Assembly (NCBI RefSeq): GCF_030541005.1
Contig: NZ_JASSVM010000002.1
Location: 248,001 to 312,000, forward strand
Length of the DNA: 64,000 bases
Reading direction: 5' to 3'
From: Marinobacter sp. SS5-14b
GTDB lineage: Bacteria > Pseudomonadota > Gammaproteobacteria > Pseudomonadales > Oleiphilaceae
Part shown: piece after piece, positions 1-7,740 of the stretch
How the letters are laid out: the number at the start of each line of letters is the position of its first letter
How positions within the stretch are numbered: position 1 is the stretch's first letter
The notes under the pieces: generated by a model
The model's database searches: none
Told to the model about the DNA's origin: nothing
Seen by the model: only the letters and a program-made list of their open reading frames with translations
Program-made: the position numbers and the translations under genes

Positions 1-1848
1 GCCAAAGCCGACGAGCTCTGGCAGGAACTGGAAACCCTGTGTGGCCGCTACCAAGCCTGGGCCGAGCAGGAAGAGCACCATCGGGATCAGCGTGATGCCC
101 TCTTGGCCACCCTGACCTTTCCGTTCCCGGACTTTCGCCCCCGGCAACGGCAGCTGGCGGAAACCGTGTACAAGAACTCGGTCAAAGCCGGCACCCTGCT
201 GCTGGAAGCCCCCACTGGCCTGGGCAAAACCCTGGGCACGCTGTTCCCGGCCCTGATGGCCATGCCTGCCGCCAGGCAGGACCGGCTGCTCTACCTCACC
301 TGCCGCAACACCGCCCGGCAGCTGGCGCTGGATGCGGTGGATAAGTTGCAGGCGGCTCAGGATCAGCTACAGCCCTGGCCGTTGCGCACCCTGGAGCTAG
401 TTTCCAAAGACGACGCCTGCGAACACCCGGACAAAGCCTGCCACGGCGAATCCTGCCCCTTGGCGAAAGGCTTTTTCGACCGCCTGCCCGATGCCCGGGC
501 CGAGGCAGTGCAGAGCAAAGAGCCCCTAAATCAGCAGAATTTGGCGACAATCGCCGCAGGTCATGACATTTGTCCGTATTTTCTCGCCCAGGAAATGGCC
601 CGCTGGAGCGACCTGGTGATTGGCGATGTGAACCGCATGTTCGACCAGTCCGCCCTGCTGCACGGCCTGATCCGCCAGAACAACTGGCAAGCCAGCGTGC
701 TGGTGGACGAAGCCCACAACCTGGTAGACCGTGCCCGGGGCATGTATTCGGTGCAGCTGGAGCAGCAGCGGCTGTTAAAGCTGAAGAAGATTGCCCCGAA
801 ACCGGTCAAAGCAGCGCTCGACCGCACCGCCCGGGCCTGGCAAGCGCTGATCCGGGATCATGGCGAACAGGCCCAACCGGTGTTCCTGGCGACTCTGCCG
901 CCGCAGTTGCTGGGCGCACTGCAGGCCATGGTCTCCGTGATTACCGATTACCTGGCCGACAACCCGCCGGACCTGGCCCTGCAGGAAGTGATGTTCGAAA
1001 GCGTGGCCTTTATGAAGCTGGCGGACAGCTTCGGCGACCACTCCCTGTGTGAATTCCAGCGCACCGGCCGGGGCCGCGCCAGCCTGACCATCCAGAATCT
1101 GGTCCCGGCGGATTTCCTCACCGAGCGCTTCAAGGCCGCCCACTCGGTACTGCTGTTCTCCGCCACCCTCAGCCCAGGTGTCTATTACCGGGACCTGCTG
1201 GGCCTGCCGGAAGATGCCCGCTTCACCTCCCTGCCCAGCCCGTTCAGTGCCGAACAATTGCAGGTGCAGTTCACCCCCGGCATCAGCACCCGGCAGGTAC
1301 ACCGGGAGGACTCCCTGAAACCCATCGCAGAACTGATCGCCAGGCAGTACAGGGAACGGCCGGGCCATTACCTGGCGTTCTTCAGCAGCTTTAGATACGC
1401 CAAAGAAGTGAGTGACACCCTGGCGCAGCAGGCGCCGGATATTCCCCAACGCGCCCAGCAGCCGGGCATGAGCCCGGAGCAACGCCGGCAGTTCCTGGCG
1501 GAGTTCCAGAAGCCCGAAGGCTCAGTAGCCTTCGCGGTACTCGGCGGCGTGTTCAGTGAAGGCATCGACCTGCCCGGCGACCAGTTGATCGGCGCCTTCG
1601 TGGCCACCCTCGGCCTGCCACCGTTCGATGCCTGGCATGAAACCCTCAAAGACCGCCTGCAACAGCGCTTCGGTGAAGGCTACAACTACACCTACCTGAT
1701 TCCCGGCCTGCAGAAAGTGGCCCAGGCCGCCGGCCGGGTGATTCGCACTCCAGACGACCGGGGCGTGATCTGGTTGATTGACGACCGCTTCCTGCAGCCA
1801 TCAGTGAAACGCATGTTGCCCTGTTGGTGGTTTCCCGACAGCCACTGA
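1..1848 (+). CDS. DinG/Rad3-family Fe-S ATP-dependent DNA helicase (5' end outside window)
   Basis: Superfamily 2 helicase of the XPD/DinG/YoaA type, a 5'-3' DNA helicase probably acting in repair. The frame is open from base 1, so the gene starts upstream; the TTG at 103 is only an internal codon. Visible motifs, numbered from that TTG: Walker A APTGLGKT (36-43), DEAH box VDEAHN (201-206) and four cysteines (106, 113, 118, 157) between them, the pattern of the 4Fe-4S domain of this family. The C-terminal helicase lobe follows, with a VAQAAGRVIR motif VI near the end. In pseudomonads a related helicase sits beside a VRR-NUC nuclease gene; that neighbour would lie outside this window. A hairpin terminator follows the stop. 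Confidence 0.9.
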   Translation, partial: AKADELWQELETLCGRYQAWAEQEEHHRDQRDALLATLTFPFPDFRPRQRQLAETVYKNSVKAGTLLLEAPTGLGKTLGTLFPALMAMPAARQDRLLYLTCRNTARQLALDAVDKLQAAQDQLQPWPLRTLELVSKDDACEHPDKACHGESCPLAKGFFDRLPDARAEAVQSKEPLNQQNLATIAAGHDICPYFLAQEMARWSDLVIGDVNRMFDQSALLHGLIRQNNWQASVLVDEAHNLVDRARGMYSVQLEQQRLLKLKKIAPKPVKAALDRTARAWQALIRDHGEQAQPVFLATLPPQLLGALQAMVSVITDYLADNPPDLALQEVMFESVAFMKLADSFGDHSLCEFQRTGRGRASLTIQNLVPADFLTERFKAAHSVLLFSATLSPGVYYRDLLGLPEDARFTSLPSPFSAEQLQVQFTPGISTRQVHREDSLKPIAELIARQYRERPGHYLAFFSSFRYAKEVSDTLAQQAPDIPQRAQQPGMSPEQRRQFLAEFQKPEGSVAFAVLGGVFSEGIDLPGDQLIGAFVATLGLPPFDAWHETLKDRLQQRFGEGYNYTYLIPGLQKVAQAAGRVIRTPDDRGVIWLIDDRFLQPSVKRMLPCWWFPDSH

Positions 1849-1864
1849 GCCTGCCAGCGCCGTC

Positions 1865-1894
1865 ATGTCATCCCTTTGAAAAGGGAGACATTTT
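1865..1894 (+). terminator. Rho-independent terminator after the helicase gene
   Basis: Arms ATGTC-TCCCTTT and AAAGGGA-GACAT form a 12-bp stem with one bulged A and a 2-nt loop, running straight into TTTT. It lies 17 nt after the helicase stop codon. Confidence 0.7.
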
Positions 1895-1911
1895 GCCGCA
1901 GACATTGGTAG

Positions 1912-1927
1912 TAGCGGCATGCCGCTA
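1912..1927. promoter_or_regulatory. 16-bp perfect palindrome upstream of the globin gene
   Basis: TAGCGGCATGCCGCTA is a perfect dyad about 80 nt before the globin start codon. It could be an operator or a hairpin in the leader. It does not match any regulator consensus that I recognise. Confidence 0.35.
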
Positions 1928-2005
1928 TATCTAATTTCGGTCGCTTGCTTACAATCTGTACCCCTAAAAGCCTACCTTCCCGATTTTCAAGGACAGCTAC
2001 CGCAA

Positions 2006-2398
2006 ATGAACAATACGGATCTTGTTTTCCAGAGCTACGGTCGTTGCTGCCGCAAAGATGACTTCTTCGTGGATTTCTACGACTTCTTCATGGCCAGTTC
2101 CGATGCCATTCGCAACCGTTTCCAGAACACGGATATGGCCGCCCAGCGCCATTTGCTGCGCAATGGCGTGATGCAGATTATTCTGGTGGCCCGCGGTATG
2201 TCGGATCGAAAACTCAAAGATCTGGGCGAAAGCCACAATCGCCATAACCACAACATCCAGCCCGAGTGGTACGGCTTGTGGGAAGACTCACTGCTGAAAA
2301 CCGTCCGCACGCACGATCCTGAATACACGCCGGCACTGCGCGAAGCCTGGCAGGAAGTGTTGAAGCCGGGGATTGATCTGATTCGCGGTGCTTACTGA
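2006..2398 (+). CDS. Single-domain globin-like protein (130 aa)
   Basis: A small all-helical protein resembling bacterial globin-like proteins: a B-E region with FVDFYDFFMASSDAIRNRF and a later HNRHN segment on the proximal side. The likely role is binding of O2 or NO, or haem-based sensing, in the cytoplasm; no signal peptide is present. The frame is open from 1919, but the ATG at 2006 is preferred because an AAGGA lies upstream and homology-like sequence begins at MNNTDLVFQ. The gene stands alone between terminators, so it is probably monocistronic. The globin assignment rests on overall resemblance, and the haem ligand is not certain. Confidence 0.6.
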   Translation: MNNTDLVFQSYGRCCRKDDFFVDFYDFFMASSDAIRNRFQNTDMAAQRHLLRNGVMQIILVARGMSDRKLKDLGESHNRHNHNIQPEWYGLWEDSLLKTVRTHDPEYTPALREAWQEVLKPGIDLIRGAY

Positions 2399-2435
2399 GT
2401 AGGCCCGCTTAGCCAGTCTGAACAGAGCGGACACG

Positions 2436-2460
2436 AAAAGGCCCCAGAACGGGGCCTTTT
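2436..2460. terminator. Bidirectional Rho-independent terminator
   Basis: AAAAGGCCCC and GGGGCCTTTT form a perfect 10-bp stem with a 5-nt loop. A-tract and T-tract flanks let it serve both the globin gene (+) and the convergent VOC gene (-). Confidence 0.9.
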
Positions 2461-2466
2461 GAATGT

Positions 2467-2838
2467 TTAGCCGAACTGGAAAAACGCCAGCTTGTTGCCA
2501 TCCGGATCACGCACGTAAGCGCCGTAGAACTGGTTCGGAATACGCTGCCCCGGCTCGCCGTCGCAGGTAGCACCCAGTTCAATGGCTTTCTTGTAGAACT
2601 TATCCACCGCTTCTTTCGAACCCGGGTGGATCGCCACCATGTTGCCATTACCGGGATGGTTGGGCTCACCGTTGAAGGGTGTGCAGACCGCCAGCATCGG
2701 CGATTTCATATCCTTGCCGATAAACGCAATGCGCTCCATATCCAGCAGTACCTTGCCGCCCAGCTCGCCCAGCAGGTCACTGTAGAACTGTTTGGCCTTG
2801 TTCATATCGCTGACGCCAAGGGTTACGTATCCGATCAT
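2467..2838 (-). CDS. VOC superfamily (glyoxalase/bleomycin-resistance fold) protein
   Basis: 123 aa, the usual length for a single VOC module. It starts MIGYVTLGVSDMNKAKQFY, the typical first beta-alpha unit, and ends AYVRDPDGNKLAFFQ, the canonical second half in which the Glu metal ligand of metallo-members is replaced by Gln or lies elsewhere. Function cannot be deduced: members include glyoxalases, dioxygenases and resistance proteins. AGAAACACC precedes the ATG. It is transcribed divergently from the lipocalin gene across 134 nt and shares a terminator with the convergent globin gene. Confidence 0.85.
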   Translation of the reverse strand: MIGYVTLGVSDMNKAKQFYSDLLGELGGKVLLDMERIAFIGKDMKSPMLAVCTPFNGEPNHPGNGNMVAIHPGSKEAVDKFYKKAIELGATCDGEPGQRIPNQFYGAYVRDPDGNKLAFFQFG

Positions 2839-2972
2839 GGTGTTTCTCCGTGGTTGATTGGGATTGGGTATACGACGGCTTTCACGTTTCAGAGCAGATC
2901 ACGATGGCAGCGGTGTTCTTTGCCGCGCTTTGCTATTGTTCCTGAAGCATCCCACTGTTTAAGGACAACCAC

Positions 2973-3485
2973 ATGAAGCTGTCTACCCTGGTGACCACGG
3001 TACTCCTGTTGCTGACCGGTTGCACCGGCCTGCCCAAAGGCATTGAGCCGGTTACCGGTTTCGACAAAGACCGCTACCTGGGCACCTGGTATGAAATCGC
3101 CCGCCTGGACCACTCGTTCGAGCGGGGCCTGAGCCAGGTCACCGCCGAATACAGCCTGAATGACGACGGCAGCATCAAGGTGATCAACCGGGGCTACAAC
3201 GTCGAAGAAGGGGAATGGCAAGAGGCCGAAGGCCGGGCGGTGTTTGTGGGCGACAGTGACGTGGGCCATATGAAGGTGTCGTTTTTCGGGCCGTTTTACG
3301 CGTCCTACGTGGTGTTCGAGCTGGATGACGACTACTCCACGGTCTACATCACCGGCTACAACCGGAACTACCTGTGGCTGATGTCCCGCACGCCGGAGGT
3401 GAGTGATGAGGTGCTGGAGGCTTTTAAGGCGCGGGCTGAGGCTGAGGGGTTTGAGCTTGGGGAGTTGATTGTGGTGGAGCAGTGA
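2973..3485 (+). CDS. blc: Outer-membrane lipocalin lipoprotein Blc
   Basis: Bacterial lipocalin of 170 aa. The N-terminus MKLSTLVTTVLLLLTGC is a lipoprotein signal with Cys17 as acylation site; Thr at +2 fits outer-membrane sorting. The lipocalin signature YLGTWYEIARLDHSFERG follows at about residues 34-51, and the C-terminal YNYLWLMSRTP-type motif is present as RNYLWLMSRTPEVS. Blc binds lysophospholipids or fatty acids and is often stress-induced. Its stop lies 7 nt from the end of the convergent hipT gene, with no clear terminator between them. Confidence 0.93.
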   Translation: MKLSTLVTTVLLLLTGCTGLPKGIEPVTGFDKDRYLGTWYEIARLDHSFERGLSQVTAEYSLNDDGSIKVINRGYNVEEGEWQEAEGRAVFVGDSDVGHMKVSFFGPFYASYVVFELDDDYSTVYITGYNRNYLWLMSRTPEVSDEVLEAFKARAEAEGFELGELIVVEQ

Positions 3486-3492
3486 GACTCCG

Positions 3493-4473
3493 TTATTCCG
3501 CACCAGGCTCCATTAGTGAAACAAACCGGAGGCGATCCGAGATCAGTGCCTGATAACGGTCTTTCATTTCCTCTGGCATGAACGAAGCCTCGATTATGGC
3601 CGGCGCGGTTTTCTGAACCTTCCTGGCCAGGCTCGTGATACGATTTTTTACGGCCTTGCCAATCAGCCCTGCCTTAACACCGAGCTCCACGAAATCCGAG
3701 CCGGCGAAATAGCCATTACCCATGGTTCCGTAGTATTCGGGCTCGCCGTTTTCCAGCATTTTGAGCGCCATGGGACTTTCCGCCATAGAGCTGTACAGGG
3801 CGGAGGCGAGGACATCGTAGCAAGGGGTCAGTTTGAACACCGGTTCATGGAAGAAACTGATGTTTTTCAGGTGATGGTCGTCGTTGCCCACCAGATAGCT
3901 GAACACCAGTCTTTCCAGAAGCTCCATGGCCACTGCCATGCCGCCGTGCTCAATCACCAGTTCAATGACTTCCTGATAGCTGGCCGCCGTGTATTTTTGG
4001 GAGGAATCCGCGTTGGAAATCCCCAAAGCCTGCATGGCATCTTCCTGGTGAGTTCGAGCACCACTTTCAATGTCCCGGTCGTAGCGGCGGATGACAAATA
4101 CGAGGTGGTCATCCTTCAGGCTGATAAGTCCGCATGGAGGCACCGGGAAACCGACTCTCCGCATCAGTGTAAGGGTGGCATGCTCGTTTTCTGCCACGTA
4201 GGGATATTCTTCCGGTGAGGGTTTCATGATGAATTGGCCATTGCTGTCCACAAGCTTGAGCTTACCCGCCTCGATGGCTAGCTGGGCTTTCATCTGGACG
4301 CCGCTGATCGAGAAACCATGGGTTTTCCGTGGTATCGCTGTCACCAGGTCTTTGCGGCTTTCTGCCAATGCCAGGTTGACCTTTCGGGTGCCAAACAGCT
4401 GCCCAAGACAGGCACCGTGGTACTGAATGCGGGCGCTCTCGGGCAGTGATTTAAGACAGATCAAACAGTTCAA
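3493..4473 (-). CDS. hipT: HipT-type toxin kinase of a tripartite HipBST system
   Basis: 326-aa Ser/Thr kinase of the HipA family lacking the N-terminal subdomain, which is encoded separately as hipS. It opens with a CxxC...YHxxC segment typical of short HipA kinases. The glycine-rich loop reads HGFSISGVQ, with Ser55 and Ser57 forming the SIS motif at the autophosphorylated loop of known HipT. Further kinase elements are Lys84 (FIMKP), the catalytic loop N197-x-D199-x-H201-x-K203-N204 and Asp220 (CYDVLA) in the DFG position. Characterised HipT phosphorylates tryptophanyl-tRNA synthetase and stops growth; that target is known for the family, not shown here. The gene overlaps hipS by 23 nt. All key residues are present. 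Confidence 0.88.
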   Translation of the reverse strand: MNCLICLKSLPESARIQYHGACLGQLFGTRKVNLALAESRKDLVTAIPRKTHGFSISGVQMKAQLAIEAGKLKLVDSNGQFIMKPSPEEYPYVAENEHATLTLMRRVGFPVPPCGLISLKDDHLVFVIRRYDRDIESGARTHQEDAMQALGISNADSSQKYTAASYQEVIELVIEHGGMAVAMELLERLVFSYLVGNDDHHLKNISFFHEPVFKLTPCYDVLASALYSSMAESPMALKMLENGEPEYYGTMGNGYFAGSDFVELGVKAGLIGKAVKNRITSLARKVQKTAPAIIEASFMPEEMKDRYQALISDRLRFVSLMEPGAE

Positions 4474-4768
4474 TGGTTACTGCTCCGGGCAGGTCGTTGC
4501 CGTTGTGTACCAGCAGGGAAAACTCGTCGTTCGGGTCTATGTGTTGCTCAGTCGCCTGCACCCGCTTCAGCCAACCCTCACTGACAAGGCCACTGAAGTA
4601 AGCCGGTAACCCCTTTGATTCATAGGGTTGTTCACGCAGTGGAAGGCTAAGGCTGAGGGCTGGCTGGCCTAGCTGCAGATAGGCTTTGTCGTACTGGAAG
4701 CGAACGGTGCTCCCCTTCCTTTCCAGGATTCCCGCAACCAGGCCCTTCATTTTTACCCGGGCTTTCAT
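4451..4768 (-). CDS. hipS: HipS, stand-alone HipA N-terminal subdomain (antitoxin)
   Basis: A 105-aa protein matching the N-subdomain 1 of full-length HipA: YLQLGQPALSLSLPLR at about 31-46, LPAYFSGLVSEGWLKR, and a terminal FSLLVHNGNDLPGAVTI. In the HipBST family this small protein, rather than the DNA-binding HipB, neutralises the kinase; that is established for the E. coli O127 system and inferred here. The ATG overlaps the hipB stop (ATGA) and the 3' end overlaps hipT by 23 nt, so the three genes are translationally coupled. Confidence 0.87.
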   Translation of the reverse strand: MKARVKMKGLVAGILERKGSTVRFQYDKAYLQLGQPALSLSLPLREQPYESKGLPAYFSGLVSEGWLKRVQATEQHIDPNDEFSLLVHNGNDLPGAVTIELFDLS

Positions 4769-5100
4769 TTCAGTTCGATCCAGATCCGGAAGTTAAGGAC
4801 CGACCCTATGCCTTCGAGGGTGCGAAGTGTGGGGTTGCCAGTACCGTTCTCTATGGCCCGGTAGGTGGTGGGTGAGATGCCACACAGTTCGCCTACGTCT
4901 GCCGCATTCAGGTCAAGCGCCTTTCTGCGGGCTTCAAGCAGCTCCGCCAGCTCGGAAAGCGGGTGTAAGTCCGGCTCTTCAGACGCTTCGATGCGCTCCG
5001 CCAGGGTCTGCAGATGGCGGATTTCTTCGGTGATCGCTGTCAGTAGTGCCTGTTTGGTTTGCATGATGTTTGCCGGATTATCAGTAAAGTGATATTTCAA
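4765..5100 (-). CDS. hipB: HipB-like Xre/Cro HTH regulator
   Basis: A DNA-binding protein with a C-terminal Cro/C1 helix-turn-helix: LAELLEARRKALDLNAADVGELCGISPTTYRAIENGTGNPTL at about residues 51-92. It is preceded by a charged helical stretch (about 13-50) absent from classic HipB. The expected role is operon autorepression and complex formation with HipS and HipT. The start is uncertain: the longest frame begins at a TTG (5100), but an ATG at 5064 (MQTKQALLT) gives a 99-aa protein and neither has a good Shine-Dalgarno. It is the first gene of the hipBST operon, preceded by AT-rich DNA. Confidence 0.8.
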   Translation of the reverse strand: MKYHFTDNPANIMQTKQALLTAITEEIRHLQTLAERIEASEEPDLHPLSELAELLEARRKALDLNAADVGELCGISPTTYRAIENGTGNPTLRTLEGIGSVLNFRIWIELK

Positions 5101-5203
5101 GCACTTTTGAAAATAATAGCCACTATAATGGTTTTTTAGCCGATGAAAATCAATTTAATTGTTTATGTATTGATATTTTCTTTAATCTGTCAATTTAGAG
5201 ATT
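5101..5203 (-). promoter_or_regulatory. AT-rich spacer, probable hipBST promoter/operator region
   Basis: The spacer between the S24/helicase gene and hipB is far richer in A+T than its surroundings. On the minus strand it holds a possible -10 TATAGT (5127-5122) and a small perfect dyad CAATTTAATTG (5151-5161) that could be part of a HipB operator. No good -35 was found; the promoter placement is tentative. Confidence 0.4.
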
Positions 5204-7423
5204 CTAGGTGTGCTGCTCGTCAATAAGACACATAAACACTCCCGCCACCCGGTATCGAAAAGCCTCTTCATCGGTCAGTTCAAGTGGCTGGAAGCTTTCA
5301 TCATGGGAGTTGGGATTCAACTGAATATGTTCGTGACGCCAACCATTCTCATCTTCCGCTCTGAAACTTTCATAAACCTTCACTGTGTAGCGTGACTCTG
5401 AGTCGGCATGAATGCTGTCCATGCACTCCACCAGAACCGTCTTGCCGTTTCGGGAACCACCAGGGTCAGTCCGAAACAGGCACAAGGCTCCATTGGGAAT
5501 AACCCGGTTCATGGATTCGCCGATCACCCGGCAGGCAAACATGTCTTCGCGGACCCGGACTCCCTCGGGAACTGCGACCCAGTCTGGGTGCTGGGCAGGG
5601 TCAAGGTCGCTGACATCACTGAGTACTCCGAAATCCCCCGCAGCCGCCTGCAGGTCAAACAGCGGCACGGCGTTCACATAAGGTTCCAACTCCACCACGT
5701 TTGTGGCTTCAGGCTGTTCGACGTGAGCGGTATAAACCGGAATGTGCTGTTTCAGATGTTCGCGCAGTGCATCGTCACAGGCGTAGACAAAGGTGCCGCG
5801 GATGCCGCGCAGCATGATGGTGCGGTAGATGTTGATGATGTATTGCTTCAGCTCTTCCGGGTCTTTGATGCCCTGGCCGCCGGTGCGGTCGTAGTAGTTA
5901 TCCTTGTCGACGACTATGGTCTGGCTTTTCGGGTCGTACCGGATCTCCTCTCCGAAGATAATCCCCGCGTAGTTCAGGTCATAGCCCTGTGTGGTATGAA
6001 TGCAGCCGACTTCCCGGTGTGAGCCTTCCTTGTTGATCCAGTCGGTATTGGTGCTGTTCCAGCGTAGCTGAACATCGTCGATCACGATGTCGTAGGCCTC
6101 ACTATCCTTCTTCGAGGCCCAGGGCCAGGAGTAACCGGCGATCAGCCGTGACAGCCCGACCTGCTCCTCCTTTTCGTTGATGGTACGGACCAGGTCCTTG
6201 AGGGAGTCGAACACCTCAAACTCGTAGTTCTTGGCGGTGAACATCACTCCGTCATCAACACGGCCGTTCAGTAACTTATCCACAAACTCCACATAGGGCT
6301 GTCCGGCCTTGACCCGGAACTGGGAGAGTAATCGGTGAGTCACTGAACCCTTGGCAGCTTTCAGGCGCTGAAACACCTCAACATTGGCGTCAGACGGTTT
6401 GATGGACTGGCCTTCGTCGTAGAAAAAGATCGCCTTGTCCGCTTGCTGACACACCCAGTCCACTTCGCTGCAGGTGTGCTTGTCCATACCCAGCGCGGCA
6501 CAGGCTTTGTCGAAACTGCCGAAGTAGGCACCCAGATTCTTGCGCTTGCGCAAACGGTGGGACTCGTCCACCAGCACAATATCGTAGCGTTGTCTGGTCA
6601 GCTCAGACGGGCTGATGACCATGTCGGGGCTGAGCCCGGAAACGTGCCTGAATGCTTTCTTGAGGGTGGTTCGGAAGGAGGTCATCGGTACGACCAGTGC
6701 CATTTTCGGTTTTGGCATGACGGCTTTGAGCGACGAGAGCAGAGAGTGGATCTCGACCTCTTCTTCAGAGAATTCCCTCAGATTGATCTGGTGTTCTTCT
6801 GAATGGAGCAGCTTGAACAGAAAGATCGCCAGCACCGATTTGCCGGTTCCGGCTCCCCCCTCCACCACGATGTTTTTCACACCGGGGTTGAGCAGCTCGT
6901 GCATGATGGTGAGCAGACCCTGGCGCTGATCGAAGGACAGGGATTTGTAGGGGGAGTATTTGAAGACATCGGAGTTATCAAGGTGGTCCAGGGTGCGGGA
7001 CACAACCCCCTTGGCAATCAACCGGTTCCAGACTTCCCGGAATACCTCTTCATACAGGGCACCGCGCTGGTAATAGTTGTGGTCAGCCAGCCCCAGGTTG
7101 CCGTTGAGGAGGGTGTATTTGCCATCGGCGGCCATGTACTTGATCAGCAAGGACTCCACATCCAGGGTGGCGGATTTGTTGAAATACTCGCTGGTGATCA
7201 GGTGAACCGCAGTCAGCAGCTGCTTTTCGTCATGCTTGAGGTGGGTGCTCATGCGGGTGAGCGTGTCGGTGGTTTCGCCGATGTAGGCGCGCCGGCGCTT
7301 TTCGTCACTGAGTACGTAAACCAGGGGCCAGTTGCCCGCGGCAAAAGCATTATCGCGCAGGTCGTTCAGGGCATCCCGGCTGAAGGGGTAGCGCTGAATC
7401 TCCACCATCGGCGAATGGCTCAT
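5204..7423 (-). CDS. GIY-YIG / Schlafen-group-3 (DUF2075) helicase / S24 peptidase fusion protein
   Basis: A 739-aa multidomain protein. Residues 33-95 form a GIY-YIG nuclease-like module (VYV at 35-37, YIGE 47-50, Arg57, Glu90). Residues 160-570 are a superfamily 1 helicase-like core of the DUF2075/Schlafen-group-3 family, with Walker A GGAGTGKS (189-196), Walker B VLVDESH (283-289) and a late HTTQGYDLNYAG motif. From 596 there is an S24 (LexA/UmuD-like) peptidase domain with the Ser637 (GESMNRVIPNG) and Lys682 (YTVKVYE) dyad, preceded by LQAAAGDFG, an Ala595-Gly596 pair placed like a LexA autocleavage site. GIY-YIG plus DUF2075 is a known uncharacterised combination (COG3410-like). It is coupled (ATGA overlap) to the MazG-like gene. 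A role in phage or DNA-damage response is inferred. Confidence 0.85.
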   Translation of the reverse strand: MSHSPMVEIQRYPFSRDALNDLRDNAFAAGNWPLVYVLSDEKRRRAYIGETTDTLTRMSTHLKHDEKQLLTAVHLITSEYFNKSATLDVESLLIKYMAADGKYTLLNGNLGLADHNYYQRGALYEEVFREVWNRLIAKGVVSRTLDHLDNSDVFKYSPYKSLSFDQRQGLLTIMHELLNPGVKNIVVEGGAGTGKSVLAIFLFKLLHSEEHQINLREFSEEEVEIHSLLSSLKAVMPKPKMALVVPMTSFRTTLKKAFRHVSGLSPDMVISPSELTRQRYDIVLVDESHRLRKRKNLGAYFGSFDKACAALGMDKHTCSEVDWVCQQADKAIFFYDEGQSIKPSDANVEVFQRLKAAKGSVTHRLLSQFRVKAGQPYVEFVDKLLNGRVDDGVMFTAKNYEFEVFDSLKDLVRTINEKEEQVGLSRLIAGYSWPWASKKDSEAYDIVIDDVQLRWNSTNTDWINKEGSHREVGCIHTTQGYDLNYAGIIFGEEIRYDPKSQTIVVDKDNYYDRTGGQGIKDPEELKQYIINIYRTIMLRGIRGTFVYACDDALREHLKQHIPVYTAHVEQPEATNVVELEPYVNAVPLFDLQAAAGDFGVLSDVSDLDPAQHPDWVAVPEGVRVREDMFACRVIGESMNRVIPNGALCLFRTDPGGSRNGKTVLVECMDSIHADSESRYTVKVYESFRAEDENGWRHEHIQLNPNSHDESFQPLELTDEEAFRYRVAGVFMCLIDEQHT

Positions 7424-7740
7424 AGCTCGGTGTACTTCTTCGCGGTTCCCCTGGCTTTGCTGACCGGGTATTTCTTTTCGTTCAGGGCAATCTTGTCGAG
7501 AACAATCTGTTCCACGTCCAGCTCATAGCTGTCTGCCAGCAGCAACGCATAGGCAATTACGTCGGCTAGTTCTTCCTTCACCTTGCTGACATCGGCCTGG
7601 TCCGGAGATTTCCACAGGAACAGCTCCAGCAGTTCCGAAGCCTCGATACTCAGGGCCAGCGACAGGTCTTTCGGGTTGTGGAATTGTTTCCAGTCTCTGT
7701 CATCCCGGAACTGACGTAGCCGGGCGATCGCCTCATTCAT
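7420..7740 (-). CDS. MazG-like nucleotide pyrophosphohydrolase
   Basis: A 106-aa all-alpha NTP pyrophosphatase. It carries the metal-binding pattern of the family, EASELLE at about 34-40 and EELADVIAYALLLAD at about 57-71, and would convert (d)NTPs to (d)NMPs plus PPi. The ATG at 7740 is chosen because AAGGGAG lies 7 nt upstream; a TTG at 7743 is less likely. The stop overlaps the start of the helicase/S24 gene (7420-7423), so the two are made together. Nucleotide depletion or clean-up of modified nucleotides next to a Schlafen-type helicase suggests a two-gene defence or stress unit; that function is an inference. Confidence 0.87.
   Translation of the reverse strand: MNEAIARLRQFRDDRDWKQFHNPKDLSLALSIEASELLELFLWKSPDQADVSKVKEELADVIAYALLLADSYELDVEQIVLDKIALNEKKYPVSKARGTAKKYTEL

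Noticed and set aside
5204..5600. S24 domain taken as a phage repressor or prophage remnant
   Set aside because: It is the C-terminal part of one continuous reading frame with the helicase, lacks an HTH, and no phage genes are nearby.
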